Assembly: GCA_045602925.1 (NCBI GenBank)
Contig: JAZSCN010000008.1
Coordinates: forward strand, 62,001-126,000
Reading direction: 5' to 3'
DNA from: UBA7477 sp045602925
Lineage (GTDB): Bacteria > Bacillota > Clostridia > Oscillospirales > Ruminococcaceae
DNA length: 64,000 bases
The notes under the pieces are model-generated. The model had not been told where the DNA came from and made no database searches. It saw nothing but the letters and a program-made list of their open reading frames with translations. Below, one piece after another: positions 51,845-60,692 of this stretch; the stretch's first letter is position 1; every line of letters starts with the position of its first letter. The translations under genes were made by a program, and so were the position numbers.

Positions 51845-53065
51845 ATGAATATTGCAGTTGCTCAGTCAGGTGGCCCAACTTGTGCCATTAATGCTTCTTT
51901 AGTCGGAGTATTCAGACAAGCTTTGAAAACACCGGAAATAGATTCTGTTTTTGGTTCCATTAATGGCATCGAAGGTATAATTAACGATGACCTTATTATT
52001 CTAAATTCTACAATTACATCTAATCATGATATGGAACTTTTAAGACAGACACCTTCAACTATTCTCGGTTCTTGTAGATACAAACTTCCTGATAGCTCGA
52101 TTGATGAAGAAGTTTATAAGAAGATAATTTCAACTTTTGATAAGCATCGCATTAAAAAGTTTATATATATCGGTGGAAATGACTCAATGGATACCGTTGT
52201 AAAGCTCTCCGATTACTTAGAAAAGATTGGCAGAAACGATATATGCGTCATTGGCGTTCCTAAGACAATCGATAATGACCTGTGTGTTACCGACCATACT
52301 CCCGGTTTCGGTTCAGCTGCAAAGTATGTAGCTGCATCGGTTCAGGAGATTATCCGTGATAGTAGGGTGTATAGTATCGAAAGCGTTACTATTATTGAGA
52401 TAATGGGTAGGAATGCAGGTTGGCTTACTGCTGCTACCTGTATGCTCAGAGCTAACGGAGAAATTGCACCACACCTTATCTACCTCCCTGAAGGTAACTT
52501 TAGTGTTAAGCAGTTTGTTGAGGATGTAAGATGTCAGCAGGCAAAGCACCAAGCTGTAATAGTTGCTGTTTCTGAAGGCGTTACGATTAATCCTGAAGAG
52601 GTTGACATTACTGAATTCCAGTCGGGTGCAACCGATGCGTTCGGTCATACATATCTTTCCGGTATCGGTAAATGTCTTGAAAAAATTATAGCTAAAGAGA
52701 TTAATTGCAAGGTTCGTTCAATTGAGTTAAATGTAATGCAGAGATGCTCTAGCCATATTTGTTCTAAGACAGATATTGATGAGGCTGAAGAAATCGGTGC
52801 AAAGGGTCTTATCGCAGCTATGAAGGGACATAGCGGAAAGATGATGTACTATAAGCGCCTTAGCAGTATCCCTTATGTAATTACCATTGAAGAAATTGAT
52901 GCTTGTGAAGTAGCTAATAAAGAAAAGATGTTCCCTGTGAAGTGGATTAATGATGCTGGTAATAATGTTTCTGAGGATGCACTTAAATATTTCCTCCCGC
53001 TTATTCAGGGCGAAGTTGATATCTTTATGAGAAATGGTATGCCACTTCACTTTATGCTAAAGTAA
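51845..53065 (+). CDS. pfp: 6-phosphofructokinase, pyrophosphate-dependent type
   Basis: Phosphorylates fructose-6-phosphate, 406 residues. AVAQSGGPTCAINASLVG is the phosphate loop; YIGGNDSMDTV has Asp at the position where ATP enzymes have Gly (GGDGS); VPKTIDNDLCVTDHTPGFGSA has Lys where ATP enzymes have Gly before TIDND. These two changes mark PPi as the donor. MGRNAGWLTA follows. A PPi enzyme makes glycolysis reversible and saves ATP. Next gene (CDF) is 21 bases away. Confidence 0.93.
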   Translation: MNIAVAQSGGPTCAINASLVGVFRQALKTPEIDSVFGSINGIEGIINDDLIILNSTITSNHDMELLRQTPSTILGSCRYKLPDSSIDEEVYKKIISTFDKHRIKKFIYIGGNDSMDTVVKLSDYLEKIGRNDICVIGVPKTIDNDLCVTDHTPGFGSAAKYVAASVQEIIRDSRVYSIESVTIIEIMGRNAGWLTAATCMLRANGEIAPHLIYLPEGNFSVKQFVEDVRCQQAKHQAVIVAVSEGVTINPEEVDITEFQSGATDAFGHTYLSGIGKCLEKIIAKEINCKVRSIELNVMQRCSSHICSKTDIDEAEEIGAKGLIAAMKGHSGKMMYYKRLSSIPYVITIEEIDACEVANKEKMFPVKWINDAGNNVSEDALKYFLPLIQGEVDIFMRNGMPLHFMLK

Positions 53066-53086
53066 ATTTTTGAGGAGTTTTTATCA

Positions 53087-54253
53087 ATGACTTCGTTGCT
53101 TATACGAATCTTTATAAAAAATGGCGATGTCAGGGATGCTGAAACAAGAAGAAAGTATGGATATCTGGGTTCCTTTACCGGAATTGCACTTAATATTCTG
53201 CTTTTTGTTGGTAAGCTTATTGCCGGTTTGCTTGCAGGTGCAGTTTCTGTTATAGCCGATGCTTTTAATAATCTATCGGATGCAGGCTCTTCTGTTATCT
53301 CTCTTATAGGTTTTAAGTTTGCTGGACGTCCTGCCGACAAGGAGCATCCTTTTGGCCATGGTAGAATGGAATATGTAACAGGACTTATTATTTCATTTAT
53401 CATTATGCTTATGGGCTTTGAGCTTCTTAAAAGCTCTGTTTCTAAAATAATAAATCCTGAGGATATTGACTTCAATAAGTTATCACTTGGTATTCTTATT
53501 GTATCTGTATTGGTTAAGCTTTGGATGTCACTGTTTAACAGTAAACTAGGTAAGCTAATAAACTCTACATCGCTTAAAGCTACAGCTATGGATAGCCTAA
53601 CTGATTCAATCGCTACAACTGCTGTAATTTTGTCAATGGTAATAGGCTATTTTAGTGGCTTTAATACTGACGGAATTGCCGGTGTGTTTGTTTCGTTATT
53701 TATCTTGTATTCTGGTGTAAATACTTTTAAAGATAGTCTTACACCACTTCTCGGTCAAAGACCGGATAAGGAGCTTGTGTCGGATATTTACACAAGGGTT
53801 ATGAGTTATCCGGATATTGTTGGCGTACACGACCTTATTGTTCACGATTACGGAGTAGGGAATATGATAGTTTCTCTACATGCCGAAGTCCCTTGTGAAA
53901 TGGATTTTACTAAGGCGCATGAGCTTATAGATATTATCGAGGATGACCTTAAAACTCACTATTCTTGTCTTGCAACAATTCATATGGACCCTGTAGCCGT
54001 TTTTGATGAAGAAACTAATCAGGCAAAAGATATGGTTATGAAGGTTGTTACAGATATAGATAATGAGCTTACTATCCATGATTTTAGAATGACAAAGGGC
54101 GAAGTCCACGTTAATCTCTTGTTCGATATTGTTGTTCCTTATGGATTTTCTCTTAGTGATTCTGAGCTTGTAGAAACGATACGAAAGCGTCTTTCAGATA
54201 TTGACGAAAAGTACTTTGCTGTTATCGTTGTTGATAAGGATATGTCCTTATAG
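53087..54253 (+). CDS. Cation diffusion facilitator family transporter
   Basis: A 388-residue metal/proton antiporter with six membrane segments (about 25-225) and a long cytosolic C-domain with about two CTD-like repeats. VIADAFNNLSDAGSSV (TM2) and TAMDSLTDSIATT (TM5) hold the transport-site Asp residues, and KEHPFGHGRMEY the loop. Likely exports Zn, Mn or Fe. SD GAGGAG. Co-transcribed with pfp. The feo iron genes follow after a terminator. Confidence 0.92.
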   Translation: MTSLLIRIFIKNGDVRDAETRRKYGYLGSFTGIALNILLFVGKLIAGLLAGAVSVIADAFNNLSDAGSSVISLIGFKFAGRPADKEHPFGHGRMEYVTGLIISFIIMLMGFELLKSSVSKIINPEDIDFNKLSLGILIVSVLVKLWMSLFNSKLGKLINSTSLKATAMDSLTDSIATTAVILSMVIGYFSGFNTDGIAGVFVSLFILYSGVNTFKDSLTPLLGQRPDKELVSDIYTRVMSYPDIVGVHDLIVHDYGVGNMIVSLHAEVPCEMDFTKAHELIDIIEDDLKTHYSCLATIHMDPVAVFDEETNQAKDMVMKVVTDIDNELTIHDFRMTKGEVHVNLLFDIVVPYGFSLSDSELVETIRKRLSDIDEKYFAVIVVDKDMSL

Positions 54254-54260
54254 CTATTGA

Positions 54261-54288
54261 TCACCTTACAATCGTGAGGTGATTTTTC
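54261..54288 (+). terminator. Terminator of the pfp-CDF operon
   Basis: TCACCTTAC/GTGAGGTGA with loop AATC and T-run. Confidence 0.85.
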
Positions 54289-54399
54289 TTTTTTAGAAAT
54301 ATAACATATACTTTTGAATATAATTTATAATGAAGTAAGCGAAATCTTTTGTGCAAAACAGAGTTATTTGTTGTTTTAAAAGATTTCTTTCAAAAACAC

Positions 54400-54428
54400 T
54401 TGACAAATGGTTTAAATTAGTATAAACT
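54400..54428 (+). promoter_or_regulatory. Promoter of the feo operon
   Basis: TTGACA, 17 bp, TAAACT (or TATAAA at 15 bp). The first palindrome begins just after it, over the expected start of transcription. Confidence 0.7.
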
Positions 54429-54434
54429 AAATAT

Positions 54435-54452
54435 AGTTAGTCGAGGCTAACT
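54435..54452 (+). promoter_or_regulatory. Palindromic operator 1 of feo
   Basis: AGTTAG-TCGAGG-CTAACT, a perfect 6-6-6 inverted repeat at the transcription start, similar in form to DtxR/IdeR/MntR-type sites. Confidence 0.6.
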
Positions 54453-54477
54453 TGATTTTTAAGCACAAAGTTAGCTT

Positions 54478-54499
54478 GAGCTAATCTTGAGATTAGCTC
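54478..54499 (+). promoter_or_regulatory. Palindromic element 2 of feo
   Basis: GAGCTAATCT, TG, and its exact complement: a 22-bp perfect palindrome. It partly overlaps a weaker GTTAGC-TTGA-GCTAAT repeat at 54470-54485. There is no T-run, so not a terminator. Confidence 0.55.
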
Positions 54500-54521
54500 G
54501 CGTGTTTGGAGGCAAGTATTT

Positions 54522-54743
54522 ATGAAAACATTAAAAGAAGTTTCAGTAGGTAAGTCTGCCAGAGTAGTAAAACTGCACGGCGACGGTGCACTTAAAAGAA
54601 GAATTATGGATATGGGTATTACTAAAGGTGTAGAGATTACCGTTAGAAAGCTTGCACCACTTGGAGACCCAATGGAGCTTACGGTAAGAGGCTATGAGCT
54701 TTCGCTTAGAAAAGCTGATGCCGAGTTGATAGAAATCGAGTAA
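54522..54743 (+). CDS. feoA: Ferrous iron transport protein A
   Basis: A 73-residue SH3-like protein that assists FeoB. Typical features are MKTLKEVSVGKSARVVKL, GALKRRIMDMGITKGVEI and the ending DPMELTVRGYELSLRKADAE. GGAGG precedes the ATG. First gene of the operon. Confidence 0.93.
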   Translation: MKTLKEVSVGKSARVVKLHGDGALKRRIMDMGITKGVEITVRKLAPLGDPMELTVRGYELSLRKADAELIEIE

Positions 54744-54756
54744 CGATTTCTTTTTA
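54732..54756 (+). terminator. Weak attenuator at the end of feoA
   Basis: GAAATCG/CGATTTC with five T, overlapping the feoA stop codon. It could lower feoB relative to feoA. Confidence 0.45.
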
Positions 54757-54761
54757 TTGTA

Positions 54762-54781
54762 AAGTTAGCATAATCTAACTT
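54762..54781 (+). promoter_or_regulatory. Palindromic operator 3, between feoA and feoB
   Basis: AAGTTAG-CATAAT-CTAACTT, a perfect 7-6-7 inverted repeat with the same half site as operator 1. Confidence 0.55.
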
Positions 54782-54800
54782 GTGAAAGTGAGGAAAATTA

Positions 54801-56969
54801 ATGAGTATTAAGATTGCACTTGCCGGTAACCCGAATTGTGGCAAGACAACAATGTATAATGCCCTTACAGGTGCTAATCAGTATGTAGGCAACTGGCCCG
54901 GTGTAACTGTAGAGAAAAAAGAAGGAAAGCTCAAGAAGTATGATGATGTATTTGTCACAGACCTTCCTGGTATATATTCTCTTTCACCTTATACTTTAGA
55001 GGAAGTAGTTGCAAGAAATTATCTTGTTGATGAAGCACCTGATGTTATTATTAATGTTGTTGATGCTACAAATCTAGAGAGAAATATCTATCTTACAACA
55101 CAGCTTATGGAGCTTGGCATTCCTGTTATAATCGCACTTAATATGATGGATATTGTCAGAAAAAACGGCGATATAATTGATATTGAGAAGCTGGGCAAAG
55201 GAATGGGATGTAAGGTTGTCGAGGTTTCAGCACTTAAAAATGAAGGTGTTACTGAGGCCGTAGAGCTTGCTATTGAAGAGGCTAAGAACGGTAAGCTTAT
55301 ACCTAAGCATATTTTCTCCGGAACTGTTGAGCATGCACTTGCACATATTGAAGAAGCTTGTGTACACAATTTTCCTGATGAGCAACAACGCTGGTATGCT
55401 GTAAAGCTTTTCGAAAGAGATAAGAAGGTTGCTGAAAATCTAACTATCGAAAAGTCTGTAATAGAGCATATTGAAAAGGATATAAAAGCTGTAGAAAAAG
55501 AACTTGACGATGATGCTGAAAGTATTATTACTAATGAACGTTATAACTATATAACGGCATTAACCCAAAAGTGCCTTATAAAGAAGAATGCAGGTAAGCT
55601 TTCTGTTTCTGAAAAAATTGACAGAATTGTTACGAACAGAATCTTAGCACTACCTATCTTCGCATTTATAATGTGGGCAGTATATAAGATTTCTATCGGT
55701 ACAGTAGGGAATTGGACTGTAGGCTTTATGAACGAAACTCTCTTTGGCGAAACAATCGTTCCTTGGGTAACTGAAACACTTGATGGTCTTGGGTGTGCAG
55801 CTTGGCTTACAAGTCTTATCACTGATGGTATTTTAGGCGGTGTTGGTGCAGTTCTGGGGTTTGTTCCACAGATGCTTATTCTGTTCTTTCTGCTTTCAAT
55901 TCTTGAGGATTGTGGATATATGTCAAGAGTCGCCTTTATTATGGACAGAATTTTCAGAAAGTTCGGTCTATCGGGCAAGAGCTTTATCCCGATGCTTGTA
56001 GCTACCGGTTGTGGAGTTCCCGGTATTATGGCAAGTCGTACAATCGAGCAGGAAAGAGATAGAAGAATGACAATCATGACCACGGGATTTATTCCATGCG
56101 GTGCTAAGATGCCAATTGTTGGCTTTATAGCCGGTGCTCTCTTTGGCGGCAGCTCTTGGATTGCTACATCTGCATATTTTATAGGCGTTGGTGCTGTTAT
56201 TGTTTCAGGGCTTATTTTAAAGAAAACAAAGCCTTTTGCAGGCGAGCCTTCTCCGTTCGTTATGGAACTTCCTTCTTATCATCTCCCACTTGGCAAGAAT
56301 GTTCTTAGAACAACATGGGAAAGAGGCTGGAGCTTTATTAAGAAGGCAGGAACTGTTATCCTTGCAGCAAGTATAATCATCTGGATTCTTAACAGCCTTA
56401 CATTCGAAGGTGGCTTCCATTATATAGGTAATGGTGATGAAAAGTCAATTCTTAATGTTATCGGTAGCTTTATTGCTGTAATCTTTAAGCCTTTAGGTTT
56501 TGGTAAGTGGCAGACAGCTGTCGCTACTATCCTTGGTCTTTTAGCTAAGGAAGAGGTTGTTGGCGTGTTTGGTTCGCTTTCTTCAATGGCTGACTCTGCA
56601 GTAGTTGAAGGTGCTATTGAGCTTGCAGAAGAAAGCTCATCAAGCCTTTCAATTCTTGGTAAGGAATTCTTCGATGGTAGTAAGCTTTCAGCATTTTCGT
56701 TTATGATTTTCAATCTTCTCTGTGCTCCTTGCATTGCAGCAATGGGTGCTATTAAGAGAGAAATGAATAGTGCAAAGTGGACATTGGCAACAATCGGATA
56801 TATGTGTCTGTTTGCATATGTAATTTCGTTCATTGTTTACCAAATTGGCTTACTTATAACAAAGGGAACGTTCGGAGTTGCTACTGTAATTGCGTTTTTA
56901 CTTATTTTAATGCTTATGTACCTGCTCTTTAGAAAAAATAAGCATTCAAATAAGAAAACATCAAAGTAA
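54801..56969 (+). CDS. feoB: Ferrous iron transport protein B
   Basis: GTP-driven Fe2+ importer, 722 residues. N-terminal G-domain: GNPNCGKTTMYNALTG (G1), GNWPGVT (G2), DLPGIYSL (G3), NMMD (G4), followed by a helical GDI domain to about 270. Two gate-type membrane blocks carry ATGCGVPGIMASR and TGFIPCGAKMPIVG, the Cys-containing signatures of FeoB. SD GAGG. Operon with feoA and a Cys-rich peptide. Confidence 0.96.
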   Translation: MSIKIALAGNPNCGKTTMYNALTGANQYVGNWPGVTVEKKEGKLKKYDDVFVTDLPGIYSLSPYTLEEVVARNYLVDEAPDVIINVVDATNLERNIYLTTQLMELGIPVIIALNMMDIVRKNGDIIDIEKLGKGMGCKVVEVSALKNEGVTEAVELAIEEAKNGKLIPKHIFSGTVEHALAHIEEACVHNFPDEQQRWYAVKLFERDKKVAENLTIEKSVIEHIEKDIKAVEKELDDDAESIITNERYNYITALTQKCLIKKNAGKLSVSEKIDRIVTNRILALPIFAFIMWAVYKISIGTVGNWTVGFMNETLFGETIVPWVTETLDGLGCAAWLTSLITDGILGGVGAVLGFVPQMLILFFLLSILEDCGYMSRVAFIMDRIFRKFGLSGKSFIPMLVATGCGVPGIMASRTIEQERDRRMTIMTTGFIPCGAKMPIVGFIAGALFGGSSWIATSAYFIGVGAVIVSGLILKKTKPFAGEPSPFVMELPSYHLPLGKNVLRTTWERGWSFIKKAGTVILAASIIIWILNSLTFEGGFHYIGNGDEKSILNVIGSFIAVIFKPLGFGKWQTAVATILGLLAKEEVVGVFGSLSSMADSAVVEGAIELAEESSSSLSILGKEFFDGSKLSAFSFMIFNLLCAPCIAAMGAIKREMNSAKWTLATIGYMCLFAYVISFIVYQIGLLITKGTFGVATVIAFLLILMLMYLLFRKNKHSNKKTSK

Positions 56970-56991
56970 TATAAGACAAGGGGTGTGGAAA

Positions 56992-57162
56992 ATGCTTGCA
57001 ACAATTATTATTTCAGCAATTATCGGTGCTATATTTTTATCAATTGTGATTAAAGGAATTGTTAATTTGAAGAATGGTAAGCATTCATGCTCTTGCGGTG
57101 GTTCGTGTGGAAGCTGCGGAATGAATTGTGCTTATCGTTCGAATCAAAATACTGATAACTAA
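56992..57162 (+). CDS. FeoB-associated Cys-rich membrane protein
   Basis: A 56-residue peptide too small for usual gene calls. One N-terminal membrane segment (MLATIIISAIIGAIFLSIVI) is followed by a CSCGGSCGSCGMNC cluster. This pattern belongs to the FeoB-associated Cys-rich family. GGGGTGTGG lies 7 bases before the ATG and feoB ends 22 bases upstream. It may help deliver Fe2+ or act like FeoC. Confidence 0.88.
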   Translation: MLATIIISAIIGAIFLSIVIKGIVNLKNGKHSCSCGGSCGSCGMNCAYRSNQNTDN

Positions 57163-57179
57163 ATGACGAATTAAATTTT

Positions 57180-57216
57180 AAATGCCTATGAGCCATTTTG
57201 AGGTTCATAGGCATTT
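57180..57216. terminator. Bidirectional terminator
   Basis: AAATGCCTATGA/TCATAGGCATTT with T and A tails, between the feo operon and the convergent histidine kinase gene. Confidence 0.85.
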
Positions 57217-58105
57217 ATATTGAAAGGGTAATCGTTAATATGGTATCGTTAATTGTAGCCTCTATTAGTGCATCGATTTTTCGAGAGAGTGCCTTACAGA
57301 TATATAGCCCGAGTCCACTTCCTTCCTTCGTTCTTGAAACTCCTCTGTAAAACGGTTGGAAGAGCTTTTCTATGTTGATAGATTCTTCCGTAATAAAATC
57401 ATTAGCAATTGTAATGACAGCCTTATTGTTTTTAGTTTTAAGAGAAACAGAAAGTTCGCTCAGTGCATATTTTCTGCAATTAGAAAATAGATTATCTATG
57501 ATTCTTTTTATTGAATGTGCATCAGTTATTGAAATTATATTCTCAGTTATATCTACAGTGATATTTATTCCTCTTTCTTCAATCCAGCTGTACTGCTGTA
57601 GGGTCAGCTCTGAGAGAATATTACTGATGTTTGTTTCTTTGAGTTCTGGTGATACTTCAGTATTTGTTGAAATATCAAAGAAGTCGTCAGCCAGCTCTTT
57701 GAGGTATTGGTTTTTGTTTTCTATAATATCCAGATATTCATTTTGCTCGTCTGTAAACCTATTGGTTTTACGTAGTAATTGTATATACCCAAGCGAAGCG
57801 GTAAGGGGAGTTCTGAAATCGTGTGAAATTCCGGATATAATGTTGTTGAGCTCTTTTTTATCATTGTAGTAGGAGATAGTAAGCTCTTTTTCACGCTTTA
57901 TATGTTCATTGATAGCGTTTATAAGCTCAACCATATCGTTGGTAAAATAATTAGTTTTTATTGGCTGGGTATATTCATCGTGAGATAGCTTTTGAACTTC
58001 CTTAGCCATTTTTTTAATCTGTTTTTTATATCCTATATAACGAATAAGAATTATTAAAAAAGCAACAAGGAGGCACAAAGAGATAATAGCTAAAGCTAAT
58101 TCCAT
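57215..58105 (-). CDS. Sensor histidine kinase
   Basis: A 296-residue kinase with one N-terminal membrane segment (1-22) and no external domain. The DHp His95 is in GISHDFRTPLTA; N box FSNCRKYA; GSGLGLYICKAL is the G2 box. Kinases of this short type usually sense through their ABC transporter. Last gene of a four-gene minus-strand operon: regulator, ATPase, permease, kinase. Confidence 0.92.
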   Translation of the reverse strand: MELALAIISLCLLVAFLIILIRYIGYKKQIKKMAKEVQKLSHDEYTQPIKTNYFTNDMVELINAINEHIKREKELTISYYNDKKELNNIISGISHDFRTPLTASLGYIQLLRKTNRFTDEQNEYLDIIENKNQYLKELADDFFDISTNTEVSPELKETNISNILSELTLQQYSWIEERGINITVDITENIISITDAHSIKRIIDNLFSNCRKYALSELSVSLKTKNNKAVITIANDFITEESINIEKLFQPFYRGVSRTKEGSGLGLYICKALSRKIDALIEATINDTILTITLSI

Positions 58106-58125
58106 ATTGCACCTCCTTATTATTG

Positions 58126-58881
58126 TTAGTTAAATTGCTTGCGCTTGTATGAGCGATAAGCAATAAAGTATCCAAGTACTATGTCAATAACAGCTGAAGC
58201 AATTACAGCTATAACAAACTTGGTTTCGTGACAATGTGCAGCAATTTTTTCAATCTGGAATGGTATGAATATATCCTTCAAATTTTCTCCAAAATCTATA
58301 ATGCTTTGATTGTTCTTTATATCACCTATCATCATGAAAGGCAAAACGATCATTGTTTCTAAAAATGACCTTATATATCCAAAGATAGCACATACAATGA
58401 GTTTCTTCGTAGACATTGCAATATTTACTGCAGAAATTACAATTCTGAATAGAATTAATGTAAATAGAACGAAGAACCATAATGGCTCCTGCATTTCACC
58501 TGCACCGTTTTTGATGTAGCAAAAAGCAAACGAAGTAACCGTTGGAATAATAAACAGAGTCATTGCAATGGCAAGATATACAATATGCTTGCTTAAAAGT
58601 ATGTGCGAGGTTTTGTTTCCGTCCATTACTTCATAATAGGCAATTTTAGCATGATGTGCCATAGAAGCTGTTACCGATACGATTGTTCCAACTAACATAG
58701 GATAGAACCCTGAAGCGAAGCCTATTAGTGACAAAGCATTTTCATTGAGAGTATTTTGGAAGAAGCTTCTGTCTACCAGAAACATCATCGAGAAGGTGAG
58801 AATCAATATTGTTATCATATAAATGAAAAATGTACCGGATTTTCTGATTCTGTACCATTCGGCTTTAATAAGCTTATTCAT
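58126..58881 (-). CDS. ABC-2-type transporter permease
   Basis: A 251-residue membrane protein with six hydrophobic segments, starting MNKLIKAEWYRIRKSGTFFI, as in lantibiotic-immunity (LanE/G-like) permeases. Its start overlaps the ATPase stop by 8 bases. Probable role: export or removal of a membrane-active peptide. Confidence 0.88.
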   Translation of the reverse strand: MNKLIKAEWYRIRKSGTFFIYMITILILTFSMMFLVDRSFFQNTLNENALSLIGFASGFYPMLVGTIVSVTASMAHHAKIAYYEVMDGNKTSHILLSKHIVYLAIAMTLFIIPTVTSFAFCYIKNGAGEMQEPLWFFVLFTLILFRIVISAVNIAMSTKKLIVCAIFGYIRSFLETMIVLPFMMIGDIKNNQSIIDFGENLKDIFIPFQIEKIAAHCHETKFVIAVIASAVIDIVLGYFIAYRSYKRKQFN

Positions 58882-59785
58882 TTACATCACCTACTTTCGA
58901 AAGATAGTATTCTTCGAGAGATTCACCTTCGGTGACAAATTTAATGATATCTAAGCCGTTTTCAAAGATTGTTCTTGATATTTTTTGTAGATTTTCCAAA
59001 TGCTCGTACAGATGTATTTCATCATTATGAATAACCTTGTATTTAGTTGTGCCAAGCTTTTCTTCAAGTATCGCTGCAGTCTTGTTAATATCATTTGTCT
59101 TAATGCAAAGACGACTTCTGCACTTTGACTGTAATTCTTCCGAGCTGAAGGATTCAATAAGCTTACCATGATTAATAATTGTAAAATCAGTGCAAAGCTC
59201 GGATAACTCAGAGAGAAGGTGACTTGAAATGATTATAGTCACATTTTTATCTTCTGCAAGCTTTTTAAGAAGGTTTCTTATTTCAACGATTCCTTCCGGG
59301 TCAAGTCCGTTTACAGGTTCGTCTAAAACCATAATCTCAGGACTTGTAATAAGAGACATTGCAATACCAAGACGTTGTTTCATACCGAGAGAGAAGTTCT
59401 TTGCGATTTTCTTGCCCGTATCTGCAAGTCCTACAAACTTTAATAGCTCTGAAGTAATATTCTTATCTGCTACACCACGGGTAAGTCTAACATACTCCAT
59501 ATTCTCTTTAGCAGTCATAAGAGGGTCGATAACCGGAGCCTCAATCATAAAGCTCATTCTCTTTCGTTCATCGTCAAGCGATGCACTATTGCCGAAGAAC
59601 TTCATTTCACCACTGTTTTGAAGTGTAAGCCCCGCAATAATTCTCATTATTGTAGTTTTACCTGCACCGTTTGGACCGATAAGTCCACAGATATGACCCT
59701 TCTTTACAGAAAGTGAAAAGCTGTCTACAACGGTTGCTTTTTTGTACTTTTTTGTGATACCGGATAATTTAAGTATTGTATCCAC
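58874..59785 (-). CDS. ABC transporter ATP-binding protein
   Basis: A 303-residue ATPase. Walker A GPNGAGKTT, signature NFSLGMKQRLG, Walker B IMVLDEPVNGLDP, and the D-loop/H-loop IISSHLLSEL. The GTG at 59785 is chosen because AAAGGAG lies 8 bases upstream; an ATG 13 codons earlier lies before the SD. BcrA/LanF-like. Confidence 0.92.
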   Translation of the reverse strand: MDTILKLSGITKKYKKATVVDSFSLSVKKGHICGLIGPNGAGKTTIMRIIAGLTLQNSGEMKFFGNSASLDDERKRMSFMIEAPVIDPLMTAKENMEYVRLTRGVADKNITSELLKFVGLADTGKKIAKNFSLGMKQRLGIAMSLITSPEIMVLDEPVNGLDPEGIVEIRNLLKKLAEDKNVTIIISSHLLSELSELCTDFTIINHGKLIESFSSEELQSKCRSRLCIKTNDINKTAAILEEKLGTTKYKVIHNDEIHLYEHLENLQKISRTIFENGLDIIKFVTEGESLEEYYLSKVGDVNE

Positions 59786-59865
59786 TAAACCAACTCCTTT
59801 TGTTTTGCTATCATCATTGTACATAAACTCAATAAAGATAACGTAAAGTAAAGGTTTAGAAAAGG

Positions 59866-60549
59866 TTAAGATTTAAGCTTGTAGCCCATTCCCCAGATAG
59901 TTTCTATATATTCTTCATCCGGAGCATATTTTTTTAGCTTGTTTCTAAGGTTACTCATATGCACCTTTATGCTATTGTCATCATTAAAATATGGCTCTCC
60001 CCAAACACTCTCAAATAGATTTGCTTTTGAAAATAGCTTTTGAGGATTTGAGAATAACAGCTCGAGGATGAGATATTCTTTGCTTGTGAATATAACGTTG
60101 TTACCTCTGATTTTAACGGTTTTACTGGATGTATCGAGTTCAATATCTTTGTATTTTATGATGTTAGTTGGTGATTGTGAATCTGTCATAGTTCGCCTAA
60201 GCTGTACTTCAATTCGAACAGATAATTCATCTAAGTCAAATGGTTTTGTTATATAATCATCAGCACCAAGCCTTAAGACATCAATCTTTGATTGAACAGT
60301 ACTCTTTGCTGATAAGACAATAATAGGAACACTTGAAAAGCTTCTAACCTTAGCAATAACGCTGTCACCGCTTTGATATGGTAGCATTAAATCGAGAATA
60401 ACAAGAGAAAGAGTATCGTCATCTCGTATAATTCTTACTGCATCAAGACCGTTGCTTGCAGTTAATATATCATATCCTAAGTCAGATAAAAACTTCTCCA
60501 AAAGCTTATTAATTTCTTTGTCGTCTTCTACTATGAGTATCTTAGCCAT
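59866..60549 (-). CDS. OmpR-family response regulator
   Basis: A 227-residue regulator with receiver domain (KILIVEDDKEIN, phosphoacceptor Asp53 in VILDLMLP, LSAK, KPFD) and a winged-helix DNA-binding domain ending YIETIWGMGYKLKS. The ATG at 60549 follows AGGTGA. First gene of the operon and likely controls the ABC genes. Confidence 0.94.
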   Translation of the reverse strand: MAKILIVEDDKEINKLLEKFLSDLGYDILTASNGLDAVRIIRDDDTLSLVILDLMLPYQSGDSVIAKVRSFSSVPIIVLSAKSTVQSKIDVLRLGADDYITKPFDLDELSVRIEVQLRRTMTDSQSPTNIIKYKDIELDTSSKTVKIRGNNVIFTSKEYLILELLFSNPQKLFSKANLFESVWGEPYFNDDNSIKVHMSNLRNKLKKYAPDEEYIETIWGMGYKLKS

Positions 60550-60569
60550 TATATCACCTACTAAATTTA

Positions 60570-60598
60570 AGTATAACATAATGATGATGTGCTGTCAA
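60570..60598 (-). promoter_or_regulatory. Sigma-A promoter of the two-component/ABC operon
   Basis: Minus strand TTGACA, 17 bp, TATACT, about 20 bases before the regulator start. Confidence 0.7.
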
Positions 60599-60631
60599 AC
60601 ACAAGTAAAATGAAAAAATAAATTAATCTGG

Positions 60632-60660
60632 TTGAACTATCAAATAAGCTATGATATAAT
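60632..60660 (+). promoter_or_regulatory. Sigma-A promoter of the arabinofuranosidase gene
   Basis: TTGAAC, 17 bp, TATAAT, 32 bases before the ATG at 60693. Confidence 0.75.
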
Positions 60661-60692
60661 TATTTAAAGACTTATATAGGAGTGGTTAAAGT

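Noticed and set aside
54478..54499. 22-bp palindrome as a transcription terminator of a feo leader
   Set aside because: No T-run follows and the feoA start is close downstream; an operator or RNA element is more likely.
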